This document shows, piece after piece, positions 63,291-64,000 of a stretch of 64,000 nucleotides of DNA. This stretch comes from Azolla caroliniana. Lineage: Eukaryota; Polypodiophyta. The notes under the pieces were generated by a model, which saw nothing but the letters and a program-made list of their open reading frames with translations, had not been told where the DNA came from and did not search any database. The stretch is from positions 1,550,001-1,614,000 of the forward strand of contig JBHGNT010000018.1 of NCBI GenBank assembly GCA_043228905.1, given 5' to 3'. Every line of letters begins with the position of its first letter. Within the stretch, counting starts at the first letter, position 1. The position numbers and the translations under genes were made by a program.

Positions 63291-63904
63291 TTCATTGCAT
63301 ACTTTGCATGTTGAGAGAGAGAGAGTTAGGGTCCTCAAGGATTTTAGTACATTCTATTCCTATATGGATTGTGGACCATAACCATCCATAGTCTCTAATC
63401 GCCTTACTCACGTATACTCCCTTCCCTCCTTATGTTCGTCACAAACAACACCAATACCCTCCTTACCTGACAAGGAGGATTTTGGAAATTCCAATTGGTT
63501 TCCTCTAGCTCACTTGAAATACCCACATGTCCTCTAAATCCTATACCCCTTTTGCATACCCCTAGATAAGAGGATCCTTTAAATTTCTAGTACCTTTTTT
63601 GAATTGCCGCACTTCCAAAAGCTGACGAGATAACCCTAGGAACATGCAAGGAGAACTCTATTATAAATCTTAGTGCTTTTTCAAAGTAGGTCTAGGTGAT
63701 GCAAAAGTAAACGTTTGTGATCATGCAAAAGTAAATTTGAATTTGACAGCATGATTACTCTCTTAACAACATATAGAACTCAATTCAAGACAATGAACTT
63801 TAGATTTGATATGTTATTTGTTTGACATGATCATTGTTAATATGGAATTGTGTAGCTTGGGTTGGAAGGTTGAGATGCATTATCTTGAAAGGAGGTTAGA
63901 ACCA

Positions 63905-64000
63905 TACAAACCATAGTACATAATATACTGGAATGCATTGACCAACATTCTTTTTCATATGAATGCAAACGAATGCGTATGTTATCAAAATACTCTTATG
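63905..64000. mobile_element. MITE-like element, left part, cut by window edge
   Basis: CATAGTACATAATATACTGG, GAATGCATTGACCAACATTC and GAATGCAAACGAATGC match 44712-44805 almost base for base to the last position of the window, so the element continues outside. Confidence 0.6.

Overview
The window is nuclear DNA from a land plant, most likely a flowering plant. It has intron-rich protein genes, chloroplast-targeted products (starch kinase GWD1, NDH-complex subunit NdhM), plant-only families (EPFL signalling peptide, R2R3-MYB), an intron-containing nuclear tRNA-Tyr, and AT-rich spacers full of decayed non-LTR retrotransposons, tRNA-derived repeats and short tandem duplications. A working NdhM argues against lineages that lost the NDH complex, such as Pinaceae. 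The species cannot be fixed from the sequence.

Layout, left to right. 1-3.4 kb: repeat-rich spacer. 3.5-4.4 kb (+): small three-exon gene for a secreted cysteine-rich EPFL4/5/6-type peptide. 4.4-9.1 kb: spacer with tRNA-derived SINE-like repeats. 9.1-22.8 kb (-): full GWD1 (alpha-glucan, water dikinase) gene, 33 coding exons, about 1467 residues; its two largest internal introns carry antisense LINE fragments. 22.9-28 kb: GWD1 leader region, with a degenerate repeat array and a purine/pyrimidine-skewed block that may hold non-coding first exon(s) and the promoter. 28-35 kb: spacer. 35.2-37.3 kb (-): NOT4-like C4C4 RING protein with an eight-copy internal repeat and a duplicated TATA region upstream. 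41.1 kb (-): tRNA-Tyr(GTA) with a 14-nt intron. 46.1-49.7 kb (+): R2R3-MYB of the MYB1/25/109 type with one 2.3-kb intron. 51.0-52.5 kb (-): LINE fragment. 53.0-54.3 kb (+): NDHM, followed by a decayed copy of its own last exon. 55.2-58.0 kb (-): ARF-GAP of the AGD6/AGD7 type. 60.3-62.7 kb (-): AHA1-type Hsp90 co-chaperone. 62.7-64.0 kb: spacer with repeats.

The genes are ordinary single nuclear genes, not an operon or pathway cluster. GWD1 (starch phosphorylation) and NdhM (cyclic electron flow) both act in plastids but are about 30 kb apart. I found no CRISPR array, virus, toxin system or clearly new multi-gene system. The most interesting signals are an 84-nt in-frame GC-AG intron in GWD1 that could be retained as 28 extra residues, a second GC-AG intron in the EPFL gene, the lineage-specific-looking repeat array in the RING protein, the duplicated NDHM terminal exon, and a window-wide abundance of 2-3-copy tandem duplications of about 70-260 bp. 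All exon boundaries were read by eye from splice consensus, reading phase and family similarity recalled from knowledge; no search was run.
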